Positions 1-6,307 of a DNA stretch of 34,752 nt are shown here, piece after piece. Below the pieces are notes generated by a model. The model was not told where the DNA came from. It searched no databases and worked only from the letters and a program-made list of their open reading frames with translations. The position numbers and the translations under genes were made by a program. Each line of letters begins with the position of its first letter. The first letter of the stretch is position 1. Origin of the DNA: Gammaproteobacteria bacterium (GTDB lineage: Bacteria; Pseudomonadota; Gammaproteobacteria; Poriferisulfidales; Oxydemutatoraceae); contig JAPPQC010000015.1 in assembly GCA_028817225.1 (NCBI GenBank), positions 1 through 34,752 of the forward strand, in the 5' to 3' direction.

Positions 1-132
1 TATATTCTGATAGTGCTTTTTGTCGCGGCGGTGATGCTCACCATCTTTTCCGGTCTGATTGCCGACTGGCTGATGGCGCGTGAAGAACGGAAAAAGAAAG
101 CCGCCGCCGAGGCCGAGGCCAAATCAGGCTGA
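1..132 (+). CDS. C-terminal end of a small membrane protein (partial)
   Basis: Frame 1 is open from the window edge to a TGA at 130-132. The 43 visible residues form one hydrophobic segment of about 24 residues (starting YILIVLFVAAV), followed by a highly charged, Lys/Ala/Glu-rich tail (REERKKKAAAEAEAKSG). That fits a membrane anchor with a cytoplasmic basic tail at the end of a longer protein. The start lies outside the window, so family and length cannot be judged, and I do not recognise it. It is possible that the frame is only the tail of a short single-span protein. Confidence 0.5.
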   Translation, partial: YILIVLFVAAVMLTIFSGLIADWLMAREERKKKAAAEAEAKSG

Positions 133-192
133 GCGGCGGGCGGGTGTTGTCGCGCATTCGCGCCATTCATGACGACCGCGCCGCCTCCATGC

Positions 193-198
193 TACAAT
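193..198 (+). promoter_or_regulatory. candidate -10 box (TACAAT) of the 206-406 gene
   Basis: TACAAT ends 7 bp before the ATG at 206, so transcription would begin almost at the start codon. No good -35 hexamer stands at the right spacing, and no Shine-Dalgarno sequence precedes the ATG. This would give a leaderless or nearly leaderless mRNA. Seen by eye only. Confidence 0.3.
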
Positions 199-205
199 CG
201 GCGGC

Positions 206-406
206 ATGACCAAGCAGGAAAAAATCCGCAAGATGCTGGAAATGCAGAAGCGGTTCATGGAAAAAGAGCAAAGCGACGGCGTCTCGATGAAGGAGTACCT
301 GTCGCCGTCCGAAGGCTCGCCCCTCGACAACTACCGCGAGGAGTATGCGAAACTCGCGATGGAGATTGTGGACGAGGCCCACGGCGAAGTGGGCTCGAAG
401 CGCTGA
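206..406 (+). CDS. small hypothetical protein, 66 aa
   Basis: ATG start, 66 residues, very hydrophilic and probably helical. It is rich in Lys/Glu/Met at the N-terminus (MTKQEKIRKMLEMQKRFMEK), with a central Ser/Pro turn (SPSEGSPLDNYREEY) and an acidic helix at the end. No signal peptide, membrane segment or Cys motif is visible. The pattern looks like a conserved cytosolic small protein of gammaproteobacteria, but I cannot name a family. It lies 60 bp upstream of a second small hypothetical gene on the same strand and may be cotranscribed with it. There is no Shine-Dalgarno sequence; the close TACAAT box suggests a leaderless transcript. Confidence 0.6.
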   Translation: MTKQEKIRKMLEMQKRFMEKEQSDGVSMKEYLSPSEGSPLDNYREEYAKLAMEIVDEAHGEVGSKR

Positions 407-466
407 CCCGCAGGCGCGCGCACGCCGCATGAACGCGCACATCGCATCCGCGCACACCGCACCAAA

Positions 467-805
467 GTGACGCGCCTGAAAGTGACGGCGGGCGACCTGA
501 CCCGCGAACTCGAAGTGCCCGACGAATTGCTGGCCGAGGCCGAGGATTTCTTCGCCCGCCTCGACGCCGACATGGACCGCGGCTGGCAGATGAGCAGGCG
601 CTGGGTGGACAATCCGGACGCGACGCAGCGCTGCCAGATACTCGCCGACCGCATCCTGACCGCCTGGCACAACAAAAACCCGCAGATGGCCGGCCTCGCC
701 GCCGCCTACATCCTGAAACGCCTGCCCGGCATTCGCCATGTAACGATAGACATCACCGGCGACATGACCCAAACCCGCTTTGAACACGCCGACGGCGAGG
801 CATGA
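467..805 (+). CDS. hypothetical protein, 112 aa
   Basis: The GTG start at 467 is the first available start; a frame opened at the upstream ATG at 429 is closed by the TGA that overlaps this GTG. The protein is soluble, with a short beta-rich beginning (LKVTAGDLTRELEVP), an acidic helix, and a conserved-looking centre (DMDRGWQMSRRWVDNP, then RCQILADRILTA), ending with VTIDITGDM. I associate this pattern with a widespread gammaproteobacterial hypothetical family, from memory only; no function is known to me. It is the last GC-rich gene before the sharp drop in GC at about 806, so it marks the left border of the acquired island. Confidence 0.65.
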   Translation: MTRLKVTAGDLTRELEVPDELLAEAEDFFARLDADMDRGWQMSRRWVDNPDATQRCQILADRILTAWHNKNPQMAGLAAAYILKRLPGIRHVTIDITGDMTQTRFEHADGEA

Positions 806-850
806 GAGTGCTATTGGGCAACACCACACCACTGCTTTATGGAGAACGAT

Positions 851-2734
851 ATGACCAAGCATTTTGACATCAAGAACTTCACGAATTTAGGAGCTCTTGA
901 TGGACAATACCAGACGCAGTTGAACCGTTTGAAATCAAAAGGTTTTGAGACATCAAACATCGAGGACACTGTAAATAAAGCATCTTCGAATTTGTCCAGC
1001 GACAACCCCGCACCTTTCGTTATATATGGCGAACCGCAAAGCGGAAAAACCGAGATGATGATTTGCTTGTCAGCCAGATTGACTGATGATGGTCATAAAT
1101 TTATTGTTCTTTTGCTAAATGACAGCGTGGATTTGCTTGACCAAAATCTTGGCAGATTTCAGTCAAGTGGCCTCGCACCATCTCCTAAAAATTTCACTGA
1201 GATACTTGATCCAGACTATGACTTGAAAAACTCATCCCATATTGTGTTTTGCAAGAAGAATGCGAGAGACTTGGAGAAGTTGATTGACAAGTTCGACAAT
1301 CTCGGCCAAGTGATAATTATTGACGATGAGGCTGATTACGCATCACCTAATGCCAAAATTAATGCAGATGCCCAAACAAAAATTAATGAACTCATCGAAA
1401 AACTTAAGGGCTCCGATGGTCTTTACGTCGGCGTGACAGCCACCCCTGCCAGATTAGATGTGAACAATACTTTTGGGAACATTGCGACAAAGTGGATTGA
1501 GTTTAAACCTCATACGAAATATACAGGGCAAAAGGATTTTTTCCCTATTGAAGATGACTGTGCTTACTCACTCCGTTTGCTGCCCATTGATGGCGATAAT
1601 CCTGAGTATGTGAGGAAAGCATTTTTTAGATACTTAGTCGCCAGTGCTTGTTTAAACCACAAGCAAGCTACTGTTGATTATATAAATTACTCCATGCTTG
1701 TTCATACCAGTGGCAAGATAGATGACCATCAGCAGGATTTCAAGAATCTGCAAAAGATCATCCAGATTTTGTGTGACGAAAATAATAGAAAGTATGCGCG
1801 TTATGCTGAAGAAATTTGGACGCAAGCCGGCAAACGTTACCCAAATGCCAATCCAGACGATTTGACTCGATTTATAATTCGTAATATTTCACAACATAAA
1901 TTGATAGTTCTAAACTCTAAAAGGGACGTTACCGTAAACGGTGAAAGCGCGAGTAATCCAAAATCCCTGTTCACTGTCGTTATTGGCGGAAATATTGTTT
2001 CCCGAGGGGTTACATTCAACAATCTTTTGTCCATGTATTTTACACGCGATGTGAAAAATAAAATCCAGCAAGATACTTATATCCAGCGTGCCAGAATGTT
2101 TGGGGTAAGAGGAAAGTATTTAGAACATTTTGAATTGTCTATTCCTGAAGATTTATACAATGATTGGCACCGGTGCTTTGTGTATCACAAGCTGTCACTT
2201 GATAGTGCAAGAAACGAGAATGCCCCCATCTGGATTACCGATAAAAGAGTAGCAGCCGTCGCGCCTTCAAGCATAGACAAATCCAATGTTTTTCAAACGA
2301 ATAAAGGTGAGATGTCGTTTGAGCTGTTTGATTATTCTGAAGCAAAAGTTGAAGAAAAGTTGGAAGGAGTTTCGGAAAAGAAGCTGACAAATATTGCAGT
2401 TTTGGAAAAGTTCGCTGACTATCTCGGAGAGGAAAGTTTCCCGCAACATTTGCTGAATTTTATAAAGCACTTTGACGGAGGGAGCGCAGGAATAGCCATC
2501 TACCCTTCCCATAATATCGCCGATGATAAAGAAGACTCCTCCAGAGGAGATGACTTTTCAAAGGTGTTTCGCTCAAGAGGTTTTTGGGGTCAGTTCAACA
2601 GAGATAAGATGGGAGGTGCAGTCCATCATTTCAAGATATTCTACAATAGCGACAACAAGGCCCGACTTTTCTATCGCTATGATTGTGACGACATAAAATC
2701 CCTTAGATTTATTGAAAATCGCAAGCACAGGTGA
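851..2734 (+). CDS. Z1-domain DEAD-like ATPase, putative restriction/defence helicase (627 aa)
   Basis: I chose the ATG at 851 because GGAG at 841-844 sits 6 bp before it; an in-frame ATG at 839 lacks such a site. Walker A is GEPQSGKT (about residues 60-67), Walker B/DEAD-like is IIIDDEAD (155-162), and motif III-like VGVTATPAR is at 193-201. A second RecA-like half carries FTVVIGGNIVSRGVTF and the arginine-finger region DTYIQRARMFG (about 405-418), which is characteristic of the Z1 domain family. Such proteins are NTP-driven and recur in restriction-modification and phage-defence clusters. The next gene starts 7 bp downstream, and a methyltransferase lies convergently beyond it. I infer DNA translocation or unwinding coupled to restriction; the nuclease is not identified. 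The gene is strongly AT-rich compared with its surroundings. Confidence 0.85.
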   Translation: MTKHFDIKNFTNLGALDGQYQTQLNRLKSKGFETSNIEDTVNKASSNLSSDNPAPFVIYGEPQSGKTEMMICLSARLTDDGHKFIVLLLNDSVDLLDQNLGRFQSSGLAPSPKNFTEILDPDYDLKNSSHIVFCKKNARDLEKLIDKFDNLGQVIIIDDEADYASPNAKINADAQTKINELIEKLKGSDGLYVGVTATPARLDVNNTFGNIATKWIEFKPHTKYTGQKDFFPIEDDCAYSLRLLPIDGDNPEYVRKAFFRYLVASACLNHKQATVDYINYSMLVHTSGKIDDHQQDFKNLQKIIQILCDENNRKYARYAEEIWTQAGKRYPNANPDDLTRFIIRNISQHKLIVLNSKRDVTVNGESASNPKSLFTVVIGGNIVSRGVTFNNLLSMYFTRDVKNKIQQDTYIQRARMFGVRGKYLEHFELSIPEDLYNDWHRCFVYHKLSLDSARNENAPIWITDKRVAAVAPSSIDKSNVFQTNKGEMSFELFDYSEAKVEEKLEGVSEKKLTNIAVLEKFADYLGEESFPQHLLNFIKHFDGGSAGIAIYPSHNIADDKEDSSRGDDFSKVFRSRGFWGQFNRDKMGGAVHHFKIFYNSDNKARLFYRYDCDDIKSLRFIENRKHR

Positions 2735-2741
2735 TTATACA

Positions 2742-3197
2742 ATGTCAAAAGATTACGAGAGATATCACGGAATTGTTATAAGGTCCTTGGTTACGCATTT
2801 ACCCGAGGGTGTGCATATTCAATGCAAGGATATACATGGAATAGCCAATTGTTTCCAAATCAACCAAAACACTGGTTTGCTCATCAAACACTCGTCCAGC
2901 CGTCGTTCTCCCTGGGTATTCTCATTTACAGGGGACAATTTGGCCGAACTGGAACTTCTGTCTGGTGAGTCCCCAAAAGCGACATTTGTCGCTTTAGTCT
3001 GTGGTTGGGACGGATTTTTAATCCTGAGTGAAGCCGAGTTGAAAGATTTAGCCGACAGGAAAAATGTCGAGAGTTCCCTTTCAATACATGTCAAGCGTGG
3101 CAAACACAAAATGTACTCAGTCGGCGGTCGAAAAAAGCTTAAGCGGCAAAAACAAAAGGGGTTTTCTCAGGATTTCTTTCAGTGTTTGGAAAACTGA
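2742..3197 (+). CDS. small unknown protein of the Z1 island (151 aa)
   Basis: The ATG at 2742 has an AGGTGA-type ribosome site 7 bp upstream that overlaps the stop of the Z1 gene, so translation is probably coupled. The 151-residue protein has an Ile/Val-rich start (YHGIVIRSLV), a central segment GLLIKHSSSRRSPWVFSF, then ATFVALVCGWDGFLILS and ELKDL, and a basic tail (KKLKRQKQKGF). From memory, short proteins with the pattern K-S-pW-F-F and CxxDGhhxLS are found beside methyltransferases, but I cannot name the family. No complete PD-(D/E)XK signature is evident. Position suggests the effector or specificity subunit of the island; that is inference. Its 3' end overlaps the convergent methyltransferase by 19 bp. 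Confidence 0.7.
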   Translation: MSKDYERYHGIVIRSLVTHLPEGVHIQCKDIHGIANCFQINQNTGLLIKHSSSRRSPWVFSFTGDNLAELELLSGESPKATFVALVCGWDGFLILSEAELKDLADRKNVESSLSIHVKRGKHKMYSVGGRKKLKRQKQKGFSQDFFQCLEN

Positions 3198-4342
3198 AGA
3201 ACTATCTCTGTTTTCATCCTGTTGCCAATCTTGTTATCCGGACTGATGGGCAAATATCGGGCACCATTCACTATTCTCCTTGATTTCCTTTCTTCTAATT
3301 TCAAGCCATATTTTTTAGCGAACAAACACAAAATTTTATCGTTATAAATTTTTGTTCCACGCTGCATTGAATTGCCAACTACAAAAATGAGCTTTCCGGT
3401 TTCCGCAAGATGGCCGGAAAGTTTTCCCAGCAATCGGTCACAATCATCAATGTAGCGAAACAGGAACCTTTTTATACGCGGGCTAACTGCCTTACCTTTG
3501 CATACAGCCCTGGATATTTCCTGAATTTCAGGATTTTCCATGAGTTCTGTAATCCCTTTCTCAGACCCAATTGACTTTTGCCTGACACGCCTTAGCTCGG
3601 GAATCGTATATCCCATCCATACAAGCGAGAATTTATGCCCTCGCATATAATCAATAGCATTCAAATAAGGGGGGCTGGTAATTATCGCGTCAAATTTCTC
3701 ATTGGTTTTGATTGCCCTGCAATCTTTATTTGTAACAGAGGCGTCTGCTTTAGCCGGATCTCTTTCAATAATTTGTATCAACTGTTCGACAGAATTAAAA
3801 AATTCCAGAATAGTGTCAAAATCATTTTCTACTTTCTTTTTGTGAGGCCTGCTGTGTGAAACATCCCAAGCCAGGGACGCACCTCTAAACTTCGTTACAA
3901 TAATCCTGCTCAACGCAATATGAAAAAAGTCAAGAGTTCTGCCTTTGGGAACAAGCTTCTCAATAACAATAGACAACCTGTTAAGGTCTTCCCTTTGACT
4001 TCGCGCAAACCAGTATTCCACAAAATTTTGTGTTTCCGGGCATTTGGCGAAACGACATCTCCTTTTTCTCCTCTTTTCCACTTCTGACTTTATTTGCAAA
4101 GCTTTTTCCCTTAGTTTTTTCGTATCAAATCTGCTGCACCAAATTCGGGACATCTTGACGGCAAGCGGATCAATATCCCAACCAAAGACTTTATGTCCGG
4201 CATCAATGCCGTGCCTCAAGGTTGTCCCTGACCCGCACATCGGATCAAGTATTTTCGAGCCATCCGGAAGCCGGCTGATTTTCATCTTGGCAAGCTCGGG
4301 TGCCATACGAGCCGGAAAAGGATGCATATTCATTCGTCTCAT
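3179..4342 (-). CDS. SPPY-type DNA (N4-cytosine or N6-adenine) methyltransferase (387 aa)
   Basis: The ATG at 4342 is preceded by AAGGAG with 8 bp spacing; the upstream in-frame TTG at 4351 would leave only 1 bp, so I reject it. Motif X-like HPFPARMAPELA is at residues 7-18, the SAM-binding motif I is LDPMCGSGTT (32-41), and motif II-like WDIDPLAV follows. The catalytic motif IV TSPPYLNAIDY is at 222-232, after a long lysine-rich insert that could hold target recognition. This order fits amino-methyltransferases; SPPY favours N4C but does not exclude N6A. It would protect host DNA at the sequence attacked by the Z1 locus. The gene is convergent to the other two island genes, has its own ribosome site and shares their AT-rich composition. 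Confidence 0.88.
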   Translation of the reverse strand: MRRMNMHPFPARMAPELAKMKISRLPDGSKILDPMCGSGTTLRHGIDAGHKVFGWDIDPLAVKMSRIWCSRFDTKKLREKALQIKSEVEKRRKRRCRFAKCPETQNFVEYWFARSQREDLNRLSIVIEKLVPKGRTLDFFHIALSRIIVTKFRGASLAWDVSHSRPHKKKVENDFDTILEFFNSVEQLIQIIERDPAKADASVTNKDCRAIKTNEKFDAIITSPPYLNAIDYMRGHKFSLVWMGYTIPELRRVRQKSIGSEKGITELMENPEIQEISRAVCKGKAVSPRIKRFLFRYIDDCDRLLGKLSGHLAETGKLIFVVGNSMQRGTKIYNDKILCLFAKKYGLKLEERKSRRIVNGARYLPISPDNKIGNRMKTEIVLQFSKH

Positions 4343-4501
4343 TTCTTTCAACTCCTTGTTGCTGTCAGAACGCTATCAAAATAATCGGCTATGCCTGTCC
4401 ATTTTCAATTCATTGCATATCGGAGACAGGCTGGCGCGAACGGTGTTTGGTGTTTCTTGATTATTGTAACGCGCCGTTCCCATATCTCCACCAATTAATG
4501 T

Positions 4502-5527
4502 TCAGCGCGCCAGCAAACGCGATCGCAGTTCCGTCCAGACGGTGGAAAGCGGCGGGCGTTGTATCGGGCGGCGGCGCACCGGCGACGCCGGCAGCAGGCC
4601 GCCGCCTTCACGCTCGCCTTCGCGCTCGGCGACGCGGAAGCGGAACGAATAGACGCCGCCGGTGCCCATGCGCAGGTCAATCCAGTCCACGCCGTCGTCG
4701 CGCTCCTCGTAGAAATAATAGCCGTGCGAGAAATCAATCAGCCGCGCCAGTCCGGGGCTGTCGGCGGCGAGCGCGTCGAGTGACGCGCGTTCGGGGTGCG
4801 CCGGCGTCTTCTCAAGCACCGGCGGCGCGCCCGGCGACAGCACCGAATACCAGCCCTGCCAATGGCCGTCGTCGGTGACGGCCAGCGCCCGCCACAGCAC
4901 GATGTTGAACGGCATGTTCATCGTCTTGATGCCGCGGTGCTCAACGCCGCGCGCGGCGAGCGCGTCGGCGAACACCTGCCCGGCGTGCACCTTCAGCGCC
5001 AGCCCCGCAACCAGATAAGCGGTGCTGAGCGCCAGCGCCGCGCGCGTCGCGCGCCGCCGCGTGCCGGGCGCGCGGCGCACCATCAGCATCCAGGCAATCG
5101 CGGCCAGCAGCGGCAGCGTGTAGAACGGATCAATGATGAACAGACTCGACAGCGCGAACGGGTGGTCGCTCAGCGGGTACAGAATCTGCGTGCCGTACAC
5201 GGTGCACAAGTCCACGACGATGTGCGTCACGAAACACCACAGCAGCAGATGCAGCCACTGCCTGCGCGCCAGCCCCGCGCGCGGCAGAAAACGCGCGCAA
5301 AACGCTGCCAGCAGCCACGCCGCGAACGGCGCCGCGACCAGCGAATGAGTCAGCGCGCGGTGCCCGGTGAAGCGCTCGACATCGCCGGCAAAGAACGACG
5401 CCAGCAAATCAAGATCCGGCAGCGTGCCGGCGACAGCGCCCAGCAGCAGCGCGCGATTGCCGATGCGCCGCCCGGCAACCGCCTCGCCGACGACCGCGCC
5501 CAGCGCCGCCTGCGTTACCGAGTCCAT
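4502..5527 (-). CDS. DUF457/YdjM-like metal-dependent hydrolase, integral membrane protein (341 aa)
   Basis: The protein begins MDSVTQAALGAVVGEAVAG and carries GTLPDLDLLASF and FTGHRALTHSL. These are the hallmarks of the YdjM/LexA-binding inner-membrane 'metal-dependent hydrolase' family, whose Asp and His residues are the presumed metal ligands. Several hydrophobic segments follow (for example LLLWCFVTHIVVDLC and LPLLAAIAWMLMV). The C-terminal third is soluble, Trp/Tyr-rich and likely periplasmic. The start was fixed at the ATG at 5527, one base after the stop of a truncated upstream copy. It is the last gene of the ispB operon. The biochemical activity of the family is not well established. 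Three copies of its first 18 codons lie in tandem at its 5' end (see the 58-bp repeat). Confidence 0.8.
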   Translation of the reverse strand: MDSVTQAALGAVVGEAVAGRRIGNRALLLGAVAGTLPDLDLLASFFAGDVERFTGHRALTHSLVAAPFAAWLLAAFCARFLPRAGLARRQWLHLLLWCFVTHIVVDLCTVYGTQILYPLSDHPFALSSLFIIDPFYTLPLLAAIAWMLMVRRAPGTRRRATRAALALSTAYLVAGLALKVHAGQVFADALAARGVEHRGIKTMNMPFNIVLWRALAVTDDGHWQGWYSVLSPGAPPVLEKTPAHPERASLDALAADSPGLARLIDFSHGYYFYEERDDGVDWIDLRMGTGGVYSFRFRVAEREGEREGGGLLPASPVRRRPIQRPPLSTVWTELRSRLLAR

Positions 5528-5528
5528 C

Positions 5529-5585
5529 TCAGGCGTCCACCCTGCCGACAATCGCACTCAACATCGTCTGCGTTACCGGGTTCAT
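5529..5585 (-). other. 18-codon mini-ORF, diverged copy 2 of the ydjM-like N-terminus
   Basis: Encodes MNPVTQTMLSAIVGRVDA then TGA. It is clearly related to the first 18 residues of the downstream protein but has about half the residues changed, with conservative Ile/Val/Ala/Gly replacements. The reading frame and length are intact in spite of the divergence, which is unexpected for pure debris. Confidence 0.5.
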
Positions 5586-5586
5586 C

Positions 5587-5643
5587 TCAGGCAACCGCCT
5601 CGCCGACGACCGCGCCCAGCGCTGCCTGCGTTACCGAATCCAT
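5587..5643 (-). other. 18-codon mini-ORF, truncated copy 1 of the ydjM-like N-terminus
   Basis: ATG to TGA, encoding the same 18 residues that open the intact membrane protein. It begins one base after the stop of the alkA-like gene, so ribosomes could reinitiate here. It is either a duplication remnant or a coupling mini-cistron; no independent function can be assigned. Confidence 0.5.
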
Positions 5644-5644
5644 C

Positions 5645-6307
5645 TCAAGCGTCCGCCGCCGGCCCCGGGTACACAACCGGCTCCGGGTCAATGCTGCGCC
5701 ACAGATACCAGGTCGCGACGGTGCGCCACGGCTCCCAGCGCGCGGCAATCGTCCGCAGGCGCGCGTCGGCCAGCCGGCGCCCGCCGTTGTACTGTTGCTC
5801 CATCGCGTTGACAAGGCCGAGGTCGCCGAGCGGCAGCACATCCGGATGCTTCAGGTAGAAAATCGCGAACATCTCGAAAGTCCACGGGCCGATGCCGGTG
5901 ATGGACAGCAGCGCGGCGCGCGTCTCGTCCAACGGCCTTCGCCAGTAGCGCGGCGTGACGCGGCGGTGGACGAAAAACTGCGCGATGTTTTTCAGGCAGC
6001 GCGCCTTGTTCTGCGACAGGCCGCAGCGGCGCAGCGTGCCGAGATGGCAGCGGTGTATCCGGTGCGGCATCATCTCGTCGCCGAAATGCGCCAGCAGGTT
6101 GCGCCACACGCTGTCGGCGGCCTGCAATGAAATCTGCTGGCCGACGACCGCGCGGCACAGGGTCTCGAACGCATCGCCGCCGCCGCGCAGAACGCTGCCG
6201 CGAAACTCGCGCACCAGCCGCGCCATCACCGGGTCGCGCCGCGACAACTCGGCGCACGCGCGCGTCCAGTACGCCGGGCGCCTGCCGCTGCCGCGCCGCT
6301 CAGGCAC
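5645..6307 (-). CDS. AlkA-like DNA-3-methyladenine glycosylase, HhH-GPD family (220 aa)
   Basis: A base-excision-repair glycosylase that would remove alkylated purines. The sequence has FETLCRAVVGQQISLQAAD, the helix-hairpin-helix SITGIGPWTFEMFAIFYL (about residues 135-152), and LPLGDLGL with the expected catalytic Asp shortly after the hairpin. Length fits the compact bacterial 3-methyladenine glycosylase II group. It lacks the N-terminal Ada-type domain and the long N-terminal beta domain of E. coli AlkA. The GTG at 6307 overlaps the end of the ABC exporter gene by 8 bp; an internal ATG at 6226 is a less likely alternative because it would lose N-terminal helices. It is a middle gene of the ispB operon. 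Confidence 0.88.
   Translation of the reverse strand: MPERRGSGRRPAYWTRACAELSRRDPVMARLVREFRGSVLRGGGDAFETLCRAVVGQQISLQAADSVWRNLLAHFGDEMMPHRIHRCHLGTLRRCGLSQNKARCLKNIAQFFVHRRVTPRYWRRPLDETRAALLSITGIGPWTFEMFAIFYLKHPDVLPLGDLGLVNAMEQQYNGGRRLADARLRTIAARWEPWRTVATWYLWRSIDPEPVVYPGPAADA

Larger units (their letters stand above)
806..4500. other. AT-rich acquired island (Z1 ATPase, small protein, DNA methyltransferase)
   Basis: Base composition falls abruptly from the very GC-rich background to strongly AT-rich sequence at about 806 and returns at about 4490-4500. Codon use changes with it (AAA, GAT, TTA and ATA become common). The block holds exactly three genes, two on plus and one convergent on minus, all consistent with DNA restriction or modification. 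I see no integrase, transposase, tRNA end or clear direct repeat at the borders, so the mode of insertion is unknown. The composition shift is seen directly; transfer is inferred. Confidence 0.8.
5470..5643 (-). repeat. three tandem 58-bp copies of the ydjM-like gene's 5' end
   Basis: Read on the minus strand, units start at ATG 5643, ATG 5585 and ATG 5527, exactly 58 bp apart. Unit 1 (5586-5643) encodes MDSVTQAALGAVVGEAVA then TGA; unit 2 (5528-5585) encodes MNPVTQTMLSAIVGRVDA then TGA; unit 3 (5470-5527) is the beginning of the intact gene and again encodes MDSVTQAALGAVVGEAVA. Each stop is followed by one G and the next ATG (TGA-G-ATG), the same junction as at the end of the alkA-like gene. 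Units 1 and 3 differ at only a few bases, while unit 2 is clearly diverged although homologous. Confidence 0.9.

Noticed and set aside
4343..4351. TTG start at 4351 for the methyltransferase
   Set aside because: AAGGAG would be only 1 bp from it; the ATG at 4342 has 8-bp spacing.
806..4500. Prophage or integrative element
   Set aside because: No integrase, phage structural gene, tRNA attachment site or flanking direct repeat could be seen; only composition indicates transfer.
4796..6130. A 444-codon plus-strand frame antisense to the membrane-protein and alkA-like genes
   Set aside because: It is Arg/Gln/Ala-rich with no domain, and the opposite strand has recognised families; a product of high GC content. 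The same holds for 6822-8255, 8255-9085, 12663-13745, 14895-15797, 15769-16550 and 22619-24664.
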